In this document: positions 6,862 through 16,400 of the stretch, piece after piece
How positions within the stretch are numbered: position 1 is the stretch's first letter
How the letters are laid out: each line of letters opens with the position of its first letter
Source: JAEYFP01 sp047602645
Lineage (GTDB): Bacteria; Bacillota; Clostridia; Lachnospirales; Lachnospiraceae
DNA length: 31,382 bases
Direction: 5' to 3'
Assembly: GCA_047602645.1 (NCBI GenBank)
Contig: JASGGU010000044.1
Location: 1 to 31,382, forward strand
Made by a program: the position numbers and the translations under genes
The notes under the pieces: model-generated
Told to the model about the DNA's origin: nothing
What the model saw: the letters and a program-made list of their open reading frames with translations, nothing else
The model's database searches: none

Positions 6862-7848
6862 TCATCCCAAGGTGGCCGCCATGACCGCCTTGATTGTATG
6901 CATCCGGTTTTCGGCCTCGTCAAAGACGACCTGTGCATACTTTTCAAATACCTCGTCGGTAACTTCCATATCCTGCAGCCGGAAGCGCTCTCCCATTTCC
7001 TTCCCGATTTCTGTCTTCAAATCATGAAATGCAGGCAGGCAGTGCAGAAAAATAGCCGTATCCTTCGCAGCTCTCATTATATCCATCGTCACCTTGTAGG
7101 GTGTCAGCTCACGGATCCTCTCTTCCCAAACCTCATTCGGTTCGCCCATCGATACCCAGACATCCGTGTAGATCACATCTGCATCCTTTGCAGCCTCCCT
7201 CGCATCCTCCTCAAAGGTGAGTGTCGCTCCGCTTTCCGTTGCAAATGCCCTGCATTCTTCTATCAGAGCAGCATTGGGAAAATATTTTTTCGGGGCGGCC
7301 GCCACGAAATGCATGCCCATTTTACTGCAGGCGATCATCAGGGAATTCCCCATGTTGTATCTGGCATCCCCCATGTAAACAAGCTTTCTTCCTTCAAGCG
7401 GGCCCAAATGCTCCCTGATCGTTAAAAGATCCGCCAGCATCTGCGTCGGATGATATTCATTCGTCAGTCCGTTCCATACCGGAACGCCCGCATGCTTCGC
7501 AAGTTCCTCAACAATCTCCTGTCCGTAGCCGCGATATTCGATCCCGTCATACATCCTGCCCAGCACTCTCGCGGTATCCGCAATACTCTCCTTCTTCCCG
7601 ATCTGAGAACCCTTGGGATCAAGATACGTCGTGCCCATTTCCATATCGTGAGCGGCAACCTCAAACGCACAACGCGTCCGTGTACTCGTTTTTTCAAATA
7701 TCAGAGCAATATTTTTTCCCTTATAGGTCCGGTCAAAAATACCCTTTTTCTTTTTATCTTTTAATTCTGCCGCGAGATCGAGAAATTCGTTGATTTCCTC
7801 TTTTGTAAAATCCTTCAGCGTCAGAAAATTACGTCCCTTTAAACTCAT
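6862..7848 (-). CDS. argF: Ornithine carbamoyltransferase
   Basis: 328 aa. It makes citrulline from ornithine and carbamoyl phosphate, in arginine biosynthesis or, run in reverse, the arginine deiminase pathway. Carbamoyl-phosphate motif S55-T-R-T-R in FEKTSTRTRCAFE, HPTQMLADLLTI, DVWVSMGE and the ornithine-site HCLPAFHD are all present. ATG 7848 has GGAGG 5 nt upstream; an in-frame TTG at 7860 overlaps that site and is rejected. No arcA or arcC neighbours and no other arg genes are visible, so the direction cannot be decided from context. It is 44 bp behind the SPFH gene and 12 bp ahead of the small membrane protein. Confidence 0.95.
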   Translation of the reverse strand: MSLKGRNFLTLKDFTKEEINEFLDLAAELKDKKKKGIFDRTYKGKNIALIFEKTSTRTRCAFEVAAHDMEMGTTYLDPKGSQIGKKESIADTARVLGRMYDGIEYRGYGQEIVEELAKHAGVPVWNGLTNEYHPTQMLADLLTIREHLGPLEGRKLVYMGDARYNMGNSLMIACSKMGMHFVAAAPKKYFPNAALIEECRAFATESGATLTFEEDAREAAKDADVIYTDVWVSMGEPNEVWEERIRELTPYKVTMDIMRAAKDTAIFLHCLPAFHDLKTEIGKEMGERFRLQDMEVTDEVFEKYAQVVFDEAENRMHTIKAVMAATLG

Positions 7849-7892
7849 GTTGTCCTCCAAATTCTATTGACCTTCCCGGATGTGCCGAGCGT

Positions 7893-8798
7893 TTATAAAA
7901 TTTCTTTTAAAGAACCGACAAGTCCTGCCATCCCCTGAATGTCGGAAGGAATGATCAGCTTTGTGGCCTGCCCGTTCGCCACCTTCTCAAATGCTTCCAG
8001 GCTCTTGATGCGAAGCACCGCTTCATCCGCACCGGCCTCCTTCAAGAACCGGATACCGTCCGCAGCCGCCTTCTGCACCTTTAAAATTGCTTCCGCTTCA
8101 CCCTCTGCCTCACGAATCATCTTTTCCTTTTGAGCCTCCGCTCTTAAGATTGCAGCTTCCTTTTCCGCCTCCGCACTCAAAATTGAGGACTCCTTTTTAC
8201 CCTCTGCCACAAGAATATTTGCCTTTTTCTCGCCCTCGGCCCTCGTAACTGCCTCACGTCTCTCGCGCTCAGCTTTCATCTGGCGCTCCATCGCATTCTG
8301 AATTTCTGCGGGAGGAACGATATTTTTAAGCTCCACGCGGTTTACCTTGATGCCCCACGGGTCTGTTGCCACGTCAAGAGAAGCGCGCATCTTTGTATTG
8401 ATTGTCTCTCTGGAGGTAAGCGTTTGGTCAAGCTCCAGATCGCCGATGATATTTCTCAGCGTCGTCGCCGTCAGATTTTCGATCGCCATAATCGGGTTTT
8501 CCACACCATAAGTAAACAGCTTCGGATCCGTAATCTGGTAAAAGATGACCGTATCAATCCGCATCGTAACATTATCCTTTGTAATAACAGGCTGCGGAGC
8601 GAAATCGGCTACCTGTTCCTTTAAAACCACTCTTCTTGATACCCTGTCAATAAATGGGATCTTAAAATGAATACCGACCGACCAGGTACCCTGATAGCCG
8701 CCAAGCCGCTCAAGTACATACGCATTTGCCTGCGGTACGATTTTAATACAGGAAACTAAAACAAGCAGAATCAGTACAAATAAAATAATAATCTCCAT
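7893..8798 (-). CDS. SPFH / Band 7 family membrane protein (stomatin/QmcA-like)
   Basis: 301 aa. An N-terminal membrane segment (residues 2-17, EIIILFVLILLVLVSC) is followed by the Band 7 domain (~20-180: VPQANAYVLERLGGY, PFIDRV, LTSRETIN) and a long alanine/glutamate coiled coil (~180-255, repeats of AEAEKEAAILRAEAQKE). Paraslipin-type proteins form ring-shaped membrane scaffolds, commonly with an NfeD partner. Here the NfeD-like gene ends just 2 bp upstream, which supports such a pair. ATG 8798 has AAGGAGA 8 nt upstream. Specific client proteins are unknown. Confidence 0.92.
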   Translation of the reverse strand: MEIIILFVLILLVLVSCIKIVPQANAYVLERLGGYQGTWSVGIHFKIPFIDRVSRRVVLKEQVADFAPQPVITKDNVTMRIDTVIFYQITDPKLFTYGVENPIMAIENLTATTLRNIIGDLELDQTLTSRETINTKMRASLDVATDPWGIKVNRVELKNIVPPAEIQNAMERQMKAERERREAVTRAEGEKKANILVAEGKKESSILSAEAEKEAAILRAEAQKEKMIREAEGEAEAILKVQKAAADGIRFLKEAGADEAVLRIKSLEAFEKVANGQATKLIIPSDIQGMAGLVGSLKEIL

Positions 8799-8800
8799 AA

Positions 8801-9241
8801 TTAATTCTCCTTTTCTTCTACGACGGCTTTTACGCCTTTGATATCAACCACTTTCACAACACTGCCGACCGGATATTTGATTTTATCATTTCCCGATCTT
8901 GCGGACCATTCCTGGCCGCCGATCGTCACCTGTCCGATCCCCTGCAGATTATCGATTTCGCCGATTACGATCGCATCCGAGCCGATCAGACCCTCGGCAT
9001 TGGTCTTGATCCTGTCCTTATTAAAGTATTTCACGGCAATCGGTCTTGTCACAAGCAGCAACACGATAGATACAGCAAAAAAAAGAATAAACTGTACTAC
9101 CGGAACCGCACCCAGCATGGATGCAATAAATGCGACCAGAGCGCCGCCCGCAAACCAGATCGTCGCAAGCCCGAGCGTAACGATTTCGATAACAAGCATC
9201 AGAATCAGCACACCGAGCCAAACAAGAGCGTCCATTTCCAT
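8801..9241 (-). CDS. NfeD family membrane protein (short form)
   Basis: 146-147 aa from ATG 9241, which has AAAGGGGA about 6 nt upstream; an ATG at 9292 has no comparable site. Two to three N-terminal membrane helices (LVWLGVLILMLVIEIVTLGL; IWFAGGALVAFIASML; VQFILFFAVSIVLLLVTRP) are followed by a C-terminal OB-fold domain (~85-147: GLIGSDAIVIGEI, GQVTIGGQEWSARS, VGSVVKVVDIKG). This is the short NfeD type, without the ClpP-class protease domain of long NfeD. It is partnered with the SPFH gene 2 bp downstream. A leading promoter may be TTGTAA-17-TAAACT around 9255-9283, but that is weak. Confidence 0.9.
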   Translation of the reverse strand: MEMDALVWLGVLILMLVIEIVTLGLATIWFAGGALVAFIASMLGAVPVVQFILFFAVSIVLLLVTRPIAVKYFNKDRIKTNAEGLIGSDAIVIGEIDNLQGIGQVTIGGQEWSARSGNDKIKYPVGSVVKVVDIKGVKAVVEEKEN

Positions 9242-9336
9242 AATGATTCCCCTTTCCTCTCCAGAATACCCTTTCAGTTTACTATAACTCACCGTTTTTT
9301 ACAATCAGGAAATCCCAAGGACTTCCCCTGTGAAAG

Positions 9337-9366
9337 AAAAAAGGGTCCGCAAGCAGACCCTTTTTA
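9337..9366 (-). terminator. Intrinsic terminator after the SH3b cell-wall hydrolase
   Basis: Arms 9338-9347 and 9356-9365 (AAAAAGGGTC/GACCCTTTTT, 10 bp, 8-nt loop). On the minus strand the stem is followed by a T-run, 19 bp past the hydrolase stop. Confidence 0.85.
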
Positions 9367-9384
9367 TCTTTCATCTCTCTCGTA

Positions 9385-10638
9385 TTACCAAAATACATGA
9401 TTTCCAATCACAATTCCGGCATAGCCGGATCTAATATTGCGGAATTTAGTAGCGGTTCCGATATATGACGTACCGTTCAGCGCTTCCTGCGCGGCCGCAA
9501 TGCAGGTTGCCTTTGGTCCCTGCGCGTAAATATTGGCAACAATGCCGCTGGACGCAGGTCCGAACTGCCCCTTCGCATAGATGACGGAATAAATGCTGCT
9601 TCCGTATCTCCCTGTCCGCAGACGGTTCATCACAACCGTTCCGACAGAAACCTGACCTTCATAGCACTCATTACCCGCCTCGCTCTGTATCAGTGCGGCG
9701 AGCAGCAGCACATCGTTGACGTCTCCGGTAATTGCTCCGTTGTTTGTCTGTGTTGTTTCCTTCGTTCTGGAAGCCTCGACTGCCGCACGCTTCTCAGAAG
9801 CCTCCTGTGCCGCCTTCTTTTCCGCTTCTTCCCTGGCTTCGATGACTTCAATCGTCTCACCCTTGCCAAGCTCATCGGAAACCGTCACATATTGACTCGA
9901 CACATAACCCAGTGTACCGTCCGAATACTGCACACAAACCCAGTCACCGAGTTCTTCGATTGCCTCAATTTCATCACCCTGCGCCAAAAGTCCATAGACT
10001 CCGGCACTTTCGCTGGGCTCTTTTCTGACACGCAGACTCTCCGTCTGCGATATCGCCGTTTTTATAACAGCTGACTCGGCAAGCGCCTGCGCTTCCGATC
10101 CGAAAAGAAGATACTCATTCTTTACCCAGCCTGTTAAATCACCTGTTTTTATCTTTGTCCATCCTGAACCCTTTTCCAGGATTTTCCCTGCACATTCTTT
10201 GTAAAATTTACCGACGAGCTGTGCGTTTTCAGACGCCTCCGACCTGACATTTACTGCTTCTTCCACATTTGCCATGACAAGCATATCATACGAAATTCCG
10301 GCTATTTGACTCTCTGTGTCCGCCGTTTTGCTTTCCTCCGGCGTCTCAGGACTCACCTTAATTTCGACCACTGCTCCGGTAACTGTGTCGGTTGTAGAAT
10401 TTACGGTCCCACCGCTGACAGAAGACTGACCACCCTGCGTGTTCGCACTAACGGAAGACTCAGAACTCTTTACGGCTGTATCGGCCGTTGTTGATCTTGC
10501 CGCTCCCGCATTCAGAGAGTCCAGATAACTCCCTTCCTGTGCAAAAACATACTGCATACTCCCCCATGTTCCGACGATAACAGTCACTGCCGCAACTGCT
10601 GCCATCAGACAAGCATGCATTTTGTTTTTCAGATACAT
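9385..10638 (-). CDS. Secreted SH3b cell-wall hydrolase (SleB/CwlJ-type catalytic domain)
   Basis: 417 aa. Signal peptide at residues ~1-34 (HACLMAAVAAVTVIVGTWG, then VFAQEG); a Ser/Thr-rich linker to ~110; two bacterial SH3 repeats (~123-180 with VNVRSEAS, ~195-252 with LRVRKEPS), which usually bind cell wall; a charged coiled coil (~262-295); and a C-terminal Hydrolase_2 domain (~308-417: IQSEAGNECYEGQVSVGTVVMNR), where E320 is the likely catalytic acid. This domain is shared by spore cortex hydrolases SleB/CwlJ but also by vegetative enzymes, and the SH3b layout plus the promoter below favour vegetative remodelling. ATG 10638 has GGAGG 6 nt upstream; ATG 10650 has none. Confidence 0.9.
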   Translation of the reverse strand: MYLKNKMHACLMAAVAAVTVIVGTWGSMQYVFAQEGSYLDSLNAGAARSTTADTAVKSSESSVSANTQGGQSSVSGGTVNSTTDTVTGAVVEIKVSPETPEESKTADTESQIAGISYDMLVMANVEEAVNVRSEASENAQLVGKFYKECAGKILEKGSGWTKIKTGDLTGWVKNEYLLFGSEAQALAESAVIKTAISQTESLRVRKEPSESAGVYGLLAQGDEIEAIEELGDWVCVQYSDGTLGYVSSQYVTVSDELGKGETIEVIEAREEAEKKAAQEASEKRAAVEASRTKETTQTNNGAITGDVNDVLLLAALIQSEAGNECYEGQVSVGTVVMNRLRTGRYGSSIYSVIYAKGQFGPASSGIVANIYAQGPKATCIAAAQEALNGTSYIGTATKFRNIRSGYAGIVIGNHVFW

Positions 10639-10659
10639 TTCAACCTCCATTACGGATTC

Positions 10660-10676
10660 ATTACAAATTTGTTACA
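10660..10676 (-). promoter_or_regulatory. Perfect match to the WalR (YycF) box
   Basis: On the minus (coding) strand: TGTAAC-AAATT-TGTAAT, matching the published consensus TGTWAH-N5-TGTWAH at all positions. It lies 8 bp downstream of the -10, over the predicted transcription start. In Bacillus subtilis sites in this position generally repress and upstream ones activate, so repression is the first guess. No walRK genes are in the window. Confidence 0.55.
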
Positions 10677-10684
10677 TAAGATGT

Positions 10685-10713
10685 ATTTTAACAGAGCTTT
10701 TCTATTTTGTCAA
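10685..10713 (-). promoter_or_regulatory. Sigma-A promoter of the SH3b hydrolase
   Basis: Perfect TTGACA (10708-10713), 17-bp spacer, TAAAAT (10685-10690, 5 of 6). The predicted start is near 10678, which gives a ~40-nt leader to ATG 10638. Confidence 0.8.
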
Positions 10714-10734
10714 ATAAAAGGCACCTCTTCTAAA

Positions 10735-11529
10735 TTACAGTGTCCTGGATTTCTCTGCGCAGACGCGCATCGCTTCTATTACCGCGGAGCGGAAACCCCG
10801 TTCCTCCAGAGCCGCAACGGCCTCTATTGTCGTTCCGCCCGGTGAGCAGACCATGTCCTTTAACTCACCCGGATGCCTTCCTGTTTCCAATACCATTTTT
10901 GCGCTCCCGTATACGGCCTGTGCGGCAAATTCATACGCCTTCGCGCGCGGAAGACCTTCCGCCACGGCGGCATCTGCCATCGCCTCGATCAACAGAAACA
11001 CATAGGCGGGAGAACTGCCGCTGACGGCTACTACCGCATCCATCTGCTTTTCCTCGACGGCATATGCTTTTCCGAATCCGTTTAAAAGAGCCGATACCGC
11101 CGCGAATTCTTCTTCTGTCACAAATGCATTTCGGCATACACCCGTACAGCCTTCACCGACAAGCGCCGGTGTGTTCGGCATACACCTCACAAGCTTCAAT
11201 TCCCTTCCGAATTGTCCCGTCAGCCACTCAAGCGTCTTTCCGGGAGCGATGGAAATGACAATCTGCGAAGCTTGGATGCAATCTCTGATTTCACGGATCA
11301 CACCCTCATACATCTGGGGTTTTACAGCTAATACAACAATATCGGCCTGCTCCGTTACCGCACGGTTATCGTTCGCAACCGTAATTCCGAACTTTTCCCG
11401 CACCTGTTTTTTCTTCTCTTCTCCGGGATCAAAACCGATAATATCTGCGGCGGACACGAGCCCTTTTGCCGTAATGCCGCCGATCATGGCTCCCGCCATA
11501 TTTCCCAATCCAATAAATCCTAATTTCAT
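10735..11529 (-). CDS. proC: Pyrroline-5-carboxylate reductase
   Basis: 264 aa. Final step of proline synthesis, reducing pyrroline-5-carboxylate with NAD(P)H. N-terminal Rossmann motif GFIGLGNMAGAMIGG, VVLAVKPQ, VRCMPNTPALVGEG, and the C-terminal dimer domain with AVSGSSPAYVF and VCSPGGTTIEAV are all intact. ATG 11529 overlaps the upstream methyltransferase stop as ATGA, so the two are translationally coupled; the alternative ATG 11544 lies inside that gene and has a poorly spaced site. Downstream, the next gene has its own promoter. Confidence 0.96.
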   Translation of the reverse strand: MKLGFIGLGNMAGAMIGGITAKGLVSAADIIGFDPGEEKKKQVREKFGITVANDNRAVTEQADIVVLAVKPQMYEGVIREIRDCIQASQIVISIAPGKTLEWLTGQFGRELKLVRCMPNTPALVGEGCTGVCRNAFVTEEEFAAVSALLNGFGKAYAVEEKQMDAVVAVSGSSPAYVFLLIEAMADAAVAEGLPRAKAYEFAAQAVYGSAKMVLETGRHPGELKDMVCSPGGTTIEAVAALEERGFRSAVIEAMRVCAEKSRTL

Positions 11530-12329
11530 TTGCCTATTCTCCATTTCTCCGTACTGTCTCTTACTGCCTCATACATGAGCAGCGCCGCCGCAATCGCCGC
11601 GTTCAGCGATTCCACGTTTCCTCTCATCGGTATTTTAACAAGGATATCCGCAAGGGCGCTGATTTCATCGCTGAGCCCGTTTCCTTCATTACCGATCAAA
11701 ATTGCCGTACGGTCTGAAAAATTCTGCTCCCGATAGTCTTTTTCTCCATGAAGATGCGCCGCATATAATAGGATATGCTCTGATTTTAAATATGTAATTG
11801 ACTCTGCAAGCCGCTCCGTACAGAGGACAGGAACCCGGAAGATGGAACCCATTGTGGAGCGGATCACTTTAGGGTTGTACACATCCACAGTTTTTTCGTC
11901 TGCCAATATAAAATCAAAGCCGGCCCCTTCGGCAGTCCTGAGCATCGTCCCAAGATTACCGGGATCCTGGATTCCTTCCAATACTAATATATGCACAGCC
12001 TGTCCCTTTAATGACTGTAAAAGTGACGGCAGTGTATCCATTCCTTTTTCCATGATGCAAAGCACGCCCTGCGGCGTCTGTGTGTCGGATATCCGCCTGT
12101 AAACGGCATCACTGACAAACTCATACGGCAGGGCGGCAAGTTTCTCCTTCTCCGGCAGCCGTTCATAACAGGCTTGTGTTAAAAACACCTGTCGGATCTG
12201 ATCCGCGGGTGCCTCGCAAAACAGCTTCACGCCTTCTGTAACAAAGACCTGCTGTTCTCTGCGTGCCTTGCTGCTCTCAAGCAGCCGGAGGACATTTTTT
12301 ATTTTCAGGTTGGAAGTGCTTGTAATCAT
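11526..12329 (-). CDS. TrmH/SpoU family RNA 2'-O-methyltransferase
   Basis: 267 aa. N-terminal SpoU substrate-binding domain (~1-95, KNVLRLLESSKARREQQVFVTEG), then the SPOUT knot: motif 1 QDPGNLGTMLRTAEGAG, STMGSIFRVPV, motif 2 LIGNEGNGLS and motif 3 IPMRGNVESLNAAIAAALLMYE, which bind S-adenosylmethionine. Family members methylate ribose in 23S rRNA or tRNA; the exact nucleotide cannot be read from sequence (RlmB-like is a reasonable label). ATG 12329 has GGAG 7 nt upstream; an in-frame TTG at 12362 overlaps pfkA and is rejected. It lies 29 bp after pfkA and overlaps proC by 4 bp. Confidence 0.92.
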   Translation of the reverse strand: MITSTSNLKIKNVLRLLESSKARREQQVFVTEGVKLFCEAPADQIRQVFLTQACYERLPEKEKLAALPYEFVSDAVYRRISDTQTPQGVLCIMEKGMDTLPSLLQSLKGQAVHILVLEGIQDPGNLGTMLRTAEGAGFDFILADEKTVDVYNPKVIRSTMGSIFRVPVLCTERLAESITYLKSEHILLYAAHLHGEKDYREQNFSDRTAILIGNEGNGLSDEISALADILVKIPMRGNVESLNAAIAAALLMYEAVRDSTEKWRIGK

Positions 12330-12358
12330 TGTTTCTCCATACTCCGTGACAAAAGGTG

Positions 12359-13333
12359 TCAAATCGAAAGCATCCTGCTGACTTCATATTCATACTCCGG
12401 AATATCCTTTTGCATCGCAAGCGCTTCATCAATGTCAAAGTCCACATAGTCACCGTGCTTCACACCGACGACTCTGTTCGTTTTGCCTGCGCACAGCAAA
12501 TCGACAGCATAAGCACCCATCATCGAAGCATAAAACCGATCCTTGCAGGTCGGCGAACCCCCGCGCTGCATATAACCTAAAATCGTGGCTCTCGTCTCAA
12601 CGCCGGTTGCTGCTTCAATCCGTTTTGCCATTGAAGTCGAATGTCCGATGCCTTCGGCATTGATGATGATGTGATGCGTTTTGCCTTTCTTTTTATTATT
12701 AATGATATTATTAATAATTTCCTGTTCGTTAAATTCATATTTTTCGGGAAGAAGAATATCCTCCGCACCGTTTGCCACTCCGCACCATAGCGCAATATAG
12801 CCTGCGTTTCTTCCCATTACCTCGATGATGCTGCAGCGTTCGTGAGAAGAAGAGGTGTCGCGCACCTTGTCGATCGCCTGCATCGCCGTATTAACTGCCG
12901 TGTCAAATCCAATCGTATAATCCGTACAGGCAATATCCAGATCGATTGTACCCGGCAGGCCGATTGTATTAATTCCGTGCGACGCAAGTGCCTGCGCACC
13001 CTTGTAGGAACCGTCTCCGCCGATGACAACCAGTCCTTCTATTCCGTGCTTTCTGCAGACTTCCGCTCCTCTCGCCTGCCCCTCCTGTGTTTTGAATTCT
13101 TCACAGCGGGCCGTGCGCAGAATCGTGCCTCCCTTTTGAATAATATCGGATACGTCGTGACGAGCCATATCCACAATTTCCTCATTGAGAAGTCCCTGAT
13201 AACCCTTTTGAATACCCTTTACCTTTTTCCCCTTTGTCAGCGCTCTTCTGACGACTGCCCTGATAGCAGCATTCATGCCGGGCGCGTCTCCACCGCTCGT
13301 CAGTACGCCGATTGTATTAACTTCTTTAGTCAT
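12359..13333 (-). CDS. pfkA: ATP-dependent 6-phosphofructokinase
   Basis: 324 aa, typical for the bacterial allosteric enzyme that phosphorylates fructose 6-phosphate in glycolysis. TSGGDAPGMNAAIRA, VVIGGDGSYKGA and LPGTIDLDI are present. The glycines of GGDGS and PGT favour ATP rather than pyrophosphate as donor. In most PFKs the last motif reads PGTIDND; here Asn is Leu (TIDLD) while both flanking aspartates remain. The Arg-rich GYMQRGGSPTCKDR region for substrate and effector is intact. ATG 13333 has GGAGG 7 nt upstream. A TGT-TATAAT extended -10 at 13420-13428 could start transcription. Confidence 0.95.
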   Translation of the reverse strand: MTKEVNTIGVLTSGGDAPGMNAAIRAVVRRALTKGKKVKGIQKGYQGLLNEEIVDMARHDVSDIIQKGGTILRTARCEEFKTQEGQARGAEVCRKHGIEGLVVIGGDGSYKGAQALASHGINTIGLPGTIDLDIACTDYTIGFDTAVNTAMQAIDKVRDTSSSHERCSIIEVMGRNAGYIALWCGVANGAEDILLPEKYEFNEQEIINNIINNKKKGKTHHIIINAEGIGHSTSMAKRIEAATGVETRATILGYMQRGGSPTCKDRFYASMMGAYAVDLLCAGKTNRVVGVKHGDYVDFDIDEALAMQKDIPEYEYEVSRMLSI

Positions 13334-13419
13334 ATCAAGACCTCCTGCTCCGGTCGTTTAACCGGCAAATCATTAACATTCTATATTCTACCCTTTTTAT
13401 TGTCTTATTTCAATAAAAA

Positions 13420-13428
13420 ATTATAACA
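13420..13428 (-). promoter_or_regulatory. Candidate extended -10 promoter for pfkA
   Basis: Minus-strand TATAAT (13420-13425) with TG one base upstream. No good -35 was found 16-18 bp away, so this relies on the extended -10. It sits between the dnaE stop (13451) and pfkA. Confidence 0.4.
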
Positions 13429-13450
13429 TCCCAATCAGGAACCGCCCATA

Positions 13451-16400
13451 TTACACGATTTTTACATTCTCTTCTCCGAACAATTGACCGAGCTGCGCAA
13501 GCAGCTCCTGACCGGCAAGCACACTTCTGCTTCTCGGCAGATTTTTGATTTCCTTCGTCGCCTCGACATAGACGACGACCTCATCGTTTCCGTCGGAATC
13601 GCTGATTGTACGCAGCAGCTCCTCTTCCCGCGCCCTGTATTCTTCGCGCGTCTTGAACTTAATCCAAAGCTTTTTCGGGATACTCTCAAATGGGATGACC
13701 TTTTCACAAATAAGCTTCGCATCCTTTTCTTCTTCGGCATTGACGCGGCCCCGAATAAACACCTTGGAATCCTCCGCAAGCCACCTCGCATTTTTCTCGT
13801 AATCACCCGGCCAGACAATCACCTCTACCGTACCGACAAGGTCTTCGATATTCAAAAACGCCATCGTCTTCCCTGTTTTCGTGTGCTTGATCGTCTTATG
13901 CTCGATCAGTCCGCCGATCATTACCCTGTCTCCGTCCTGCACCTTGACGGACTGTGTTTCTTCCTCCAGCGCAAAATCGGATGTATATGCCGTGATATTC
14001 TTTTTCCACATCACTTCATCTGCCTGCAAAGGATGACCGCTTACATAAATGCCGAGCACTTCCTTTTCAAAGCTGAGCAGCAGCTCCCTGCTGTATTCCC
14101 CGACCTCTGGCAGCCTGACTTCAAACTCCTCCTTCTGATCCTCATCCGCAATATCAAACAGTGACAGCTGTCCCGCCATGTTGTTCTTTTTATCTTGATT
14201 GATGCTGTCCATGATCTGAATATAAACGCTCATAAACTGCTTTCTAGTGCCGCCAAGGCTGTCCAAAGCCCCTGATTTGATAAAGCTTTCGATCGTCCTC
14301 TTGTTGACTTCTTTTCCCGAAAGCCGGACGATGAAATCCTTTAAATTCGTAAATTTCCCGCGCTCTCTTCGCTCCGCCACAATTGCTTCGATCACAGGCC
14401 ATCCGATGCTTTTGATTGATGCGAGCCCGTACCGGATACAGCCGTTTGTGACAGAAAAGCCGGCCATTCCTTCATTGATATCAGGCGGCAGAATCTTGAT
14501 GCCCATCGTCTTGCACGTATAAATATATTCCGCGACCTTTCCGGAATTATCGATGACCGACGTCATGAGTGCCGCCATGAATTCGATCGGATAATAGTGT
14601 TTTAAATAAGCGGTCTGGTACGCAACGACCGCATAGGCTGCCGCATGGGATTTATTGAAGGCATATTTGGCAAAATCCATCATGCTGTCATAGATCCTGC
14701 TCGCAACCTCTTCACTGATCCCGTTTTTTACACAGCCCGGTACCCCCTCTTCCTCATTGCCGTAAATAAAGTTATGGCGCTCCTTGATCATGACGGACTG
14801 CTTTTTCTTTGACATGGCACGGCGTACGAGATCGCTTCGGCCAAGCGTGTAGCCGCCAAGCTCCCGCACGATCCGCATAACCTGCTCCTGATAGACGATA
14901 CACCCGTATGTCGGTGCAAGAATCGGTTCTAGCTGCGGGCAGTCATAATGGATCGGCCCCGTATGATTCTTCCCCTTGATGTACTGCGGGATAAAATCCA
15001 TCGGCCCCGGACGATAGAGTGAAATACCCGCAATGATATCCTCAAGGCTTTCCGGCTTCAGCTCTTTCATAAAGCTTTTCATACCGGCACTTTCCAGCTG
15101 GAACACACCGTCGGTACGCCCCGTGCCGATCGAATCCAAAACCGCCTTATCGTTAAAGTTAATATTGTCGATATCAATAACTGTTCCCGTGTTTTCCTCT
15201 ACAAAGCGCACGGCGTTCTGGATCACGGTCAGCGTACGAAGACCGAGGAAATCCATTTTTAAAAGCCCCAGCTCTTCAATCGTGGTCATGACGAACTGCG
15301 TTGTGACAGAACCGTCAGACCCTCTTGAGAGCGGCACGAATTCATCCGCAGACCTCGGACATATCACAACACCCGCCGCGTGCATGGACGAATGACGGGG
15401 AAGCCCTTCAAGACGTCTGCACATGTCAATTAAATTTTTTACCTGCTCATCCGACTCGTACAAATTTTTAAAATCCCGGTTTGATTCCAATGCCCGCTCC
15501 AGCGTCATCGTCATATTCTGCTCATTCGGAACCATTTTTGCGATCGAGTCCACATAGGCATACGGAAGATCCATGACTCGTCCGACATCACGGATGACGC
15601 CTTTGGCGGCAAGCGTACCAAACGTTACGATCTGTACCACCTTCTCTTTTCCGTATTTTTCCACGACATAATCAATGACCTCCTGTCTTCTCTCAAAACA
15701 GAAGTCAATATCGATATCCGGCATAGATATACGCTCCGGATTCAAAAAACGCTCAAACAGCAGGTTGTACTTGATCGGATCGATATTCGTGATTTCCAGA
15801 CAATAAGAAACGACACTGCCCGCAGCGGAACCCCGTCCCGGGCCGACCGCAATCCCGTTTGATTTTGCAAACCGGATAAAATCCCATACGATCAAAAAAT
15901 AATCGACGAACCCCATGCTGTGAATGGTATCCAGCTCGTAATTAAGCCGTTCTTCTAACTCCTCTCCATAGTCCGGATATCGCTTTGCGAGCCCCTCAAA
16001 ACATATTTTATTCAAATATTCCCAAGAGTTATAGCCCTCCGGCACCTCAAAATGCGGCAGCTTCGTCACACCGAATTCAATTTCGACATTGCAGCGCTCC
16101 GCAATTTTATGTGTGTTTTCCAACGCCTCCAGCGCATACGGAAACAGTGTCTTCATGTCCTCCTCGGACTTCACATAATACTGTCCGCCCTCATAGCGCA
16201 TGCGGTTTTCATCCTGCAGCTTCTTTCCGGTCTGAATACAGAGCAGGATGTCATGCGGTGCAGCATCTTCCGCATAGGTATAATGAATATCATTTGTGGC
16301 GACAAGAGGAATGTCCAGCTCCTGACTCATGCGCAGCAGTGCGGCATTCACGGTCTTTTGCTCCGGAATACCGTGATCCTGCAGCTCCAAAAAATAGTTG

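Noticed and set aside
9255..9283. Promoter TTGTAA-17-TAAACT before the NfeD-like gene
   Set aside because: Both boxes have only 4 of 6 matches; mentioned with the gene but not listed as a feature.
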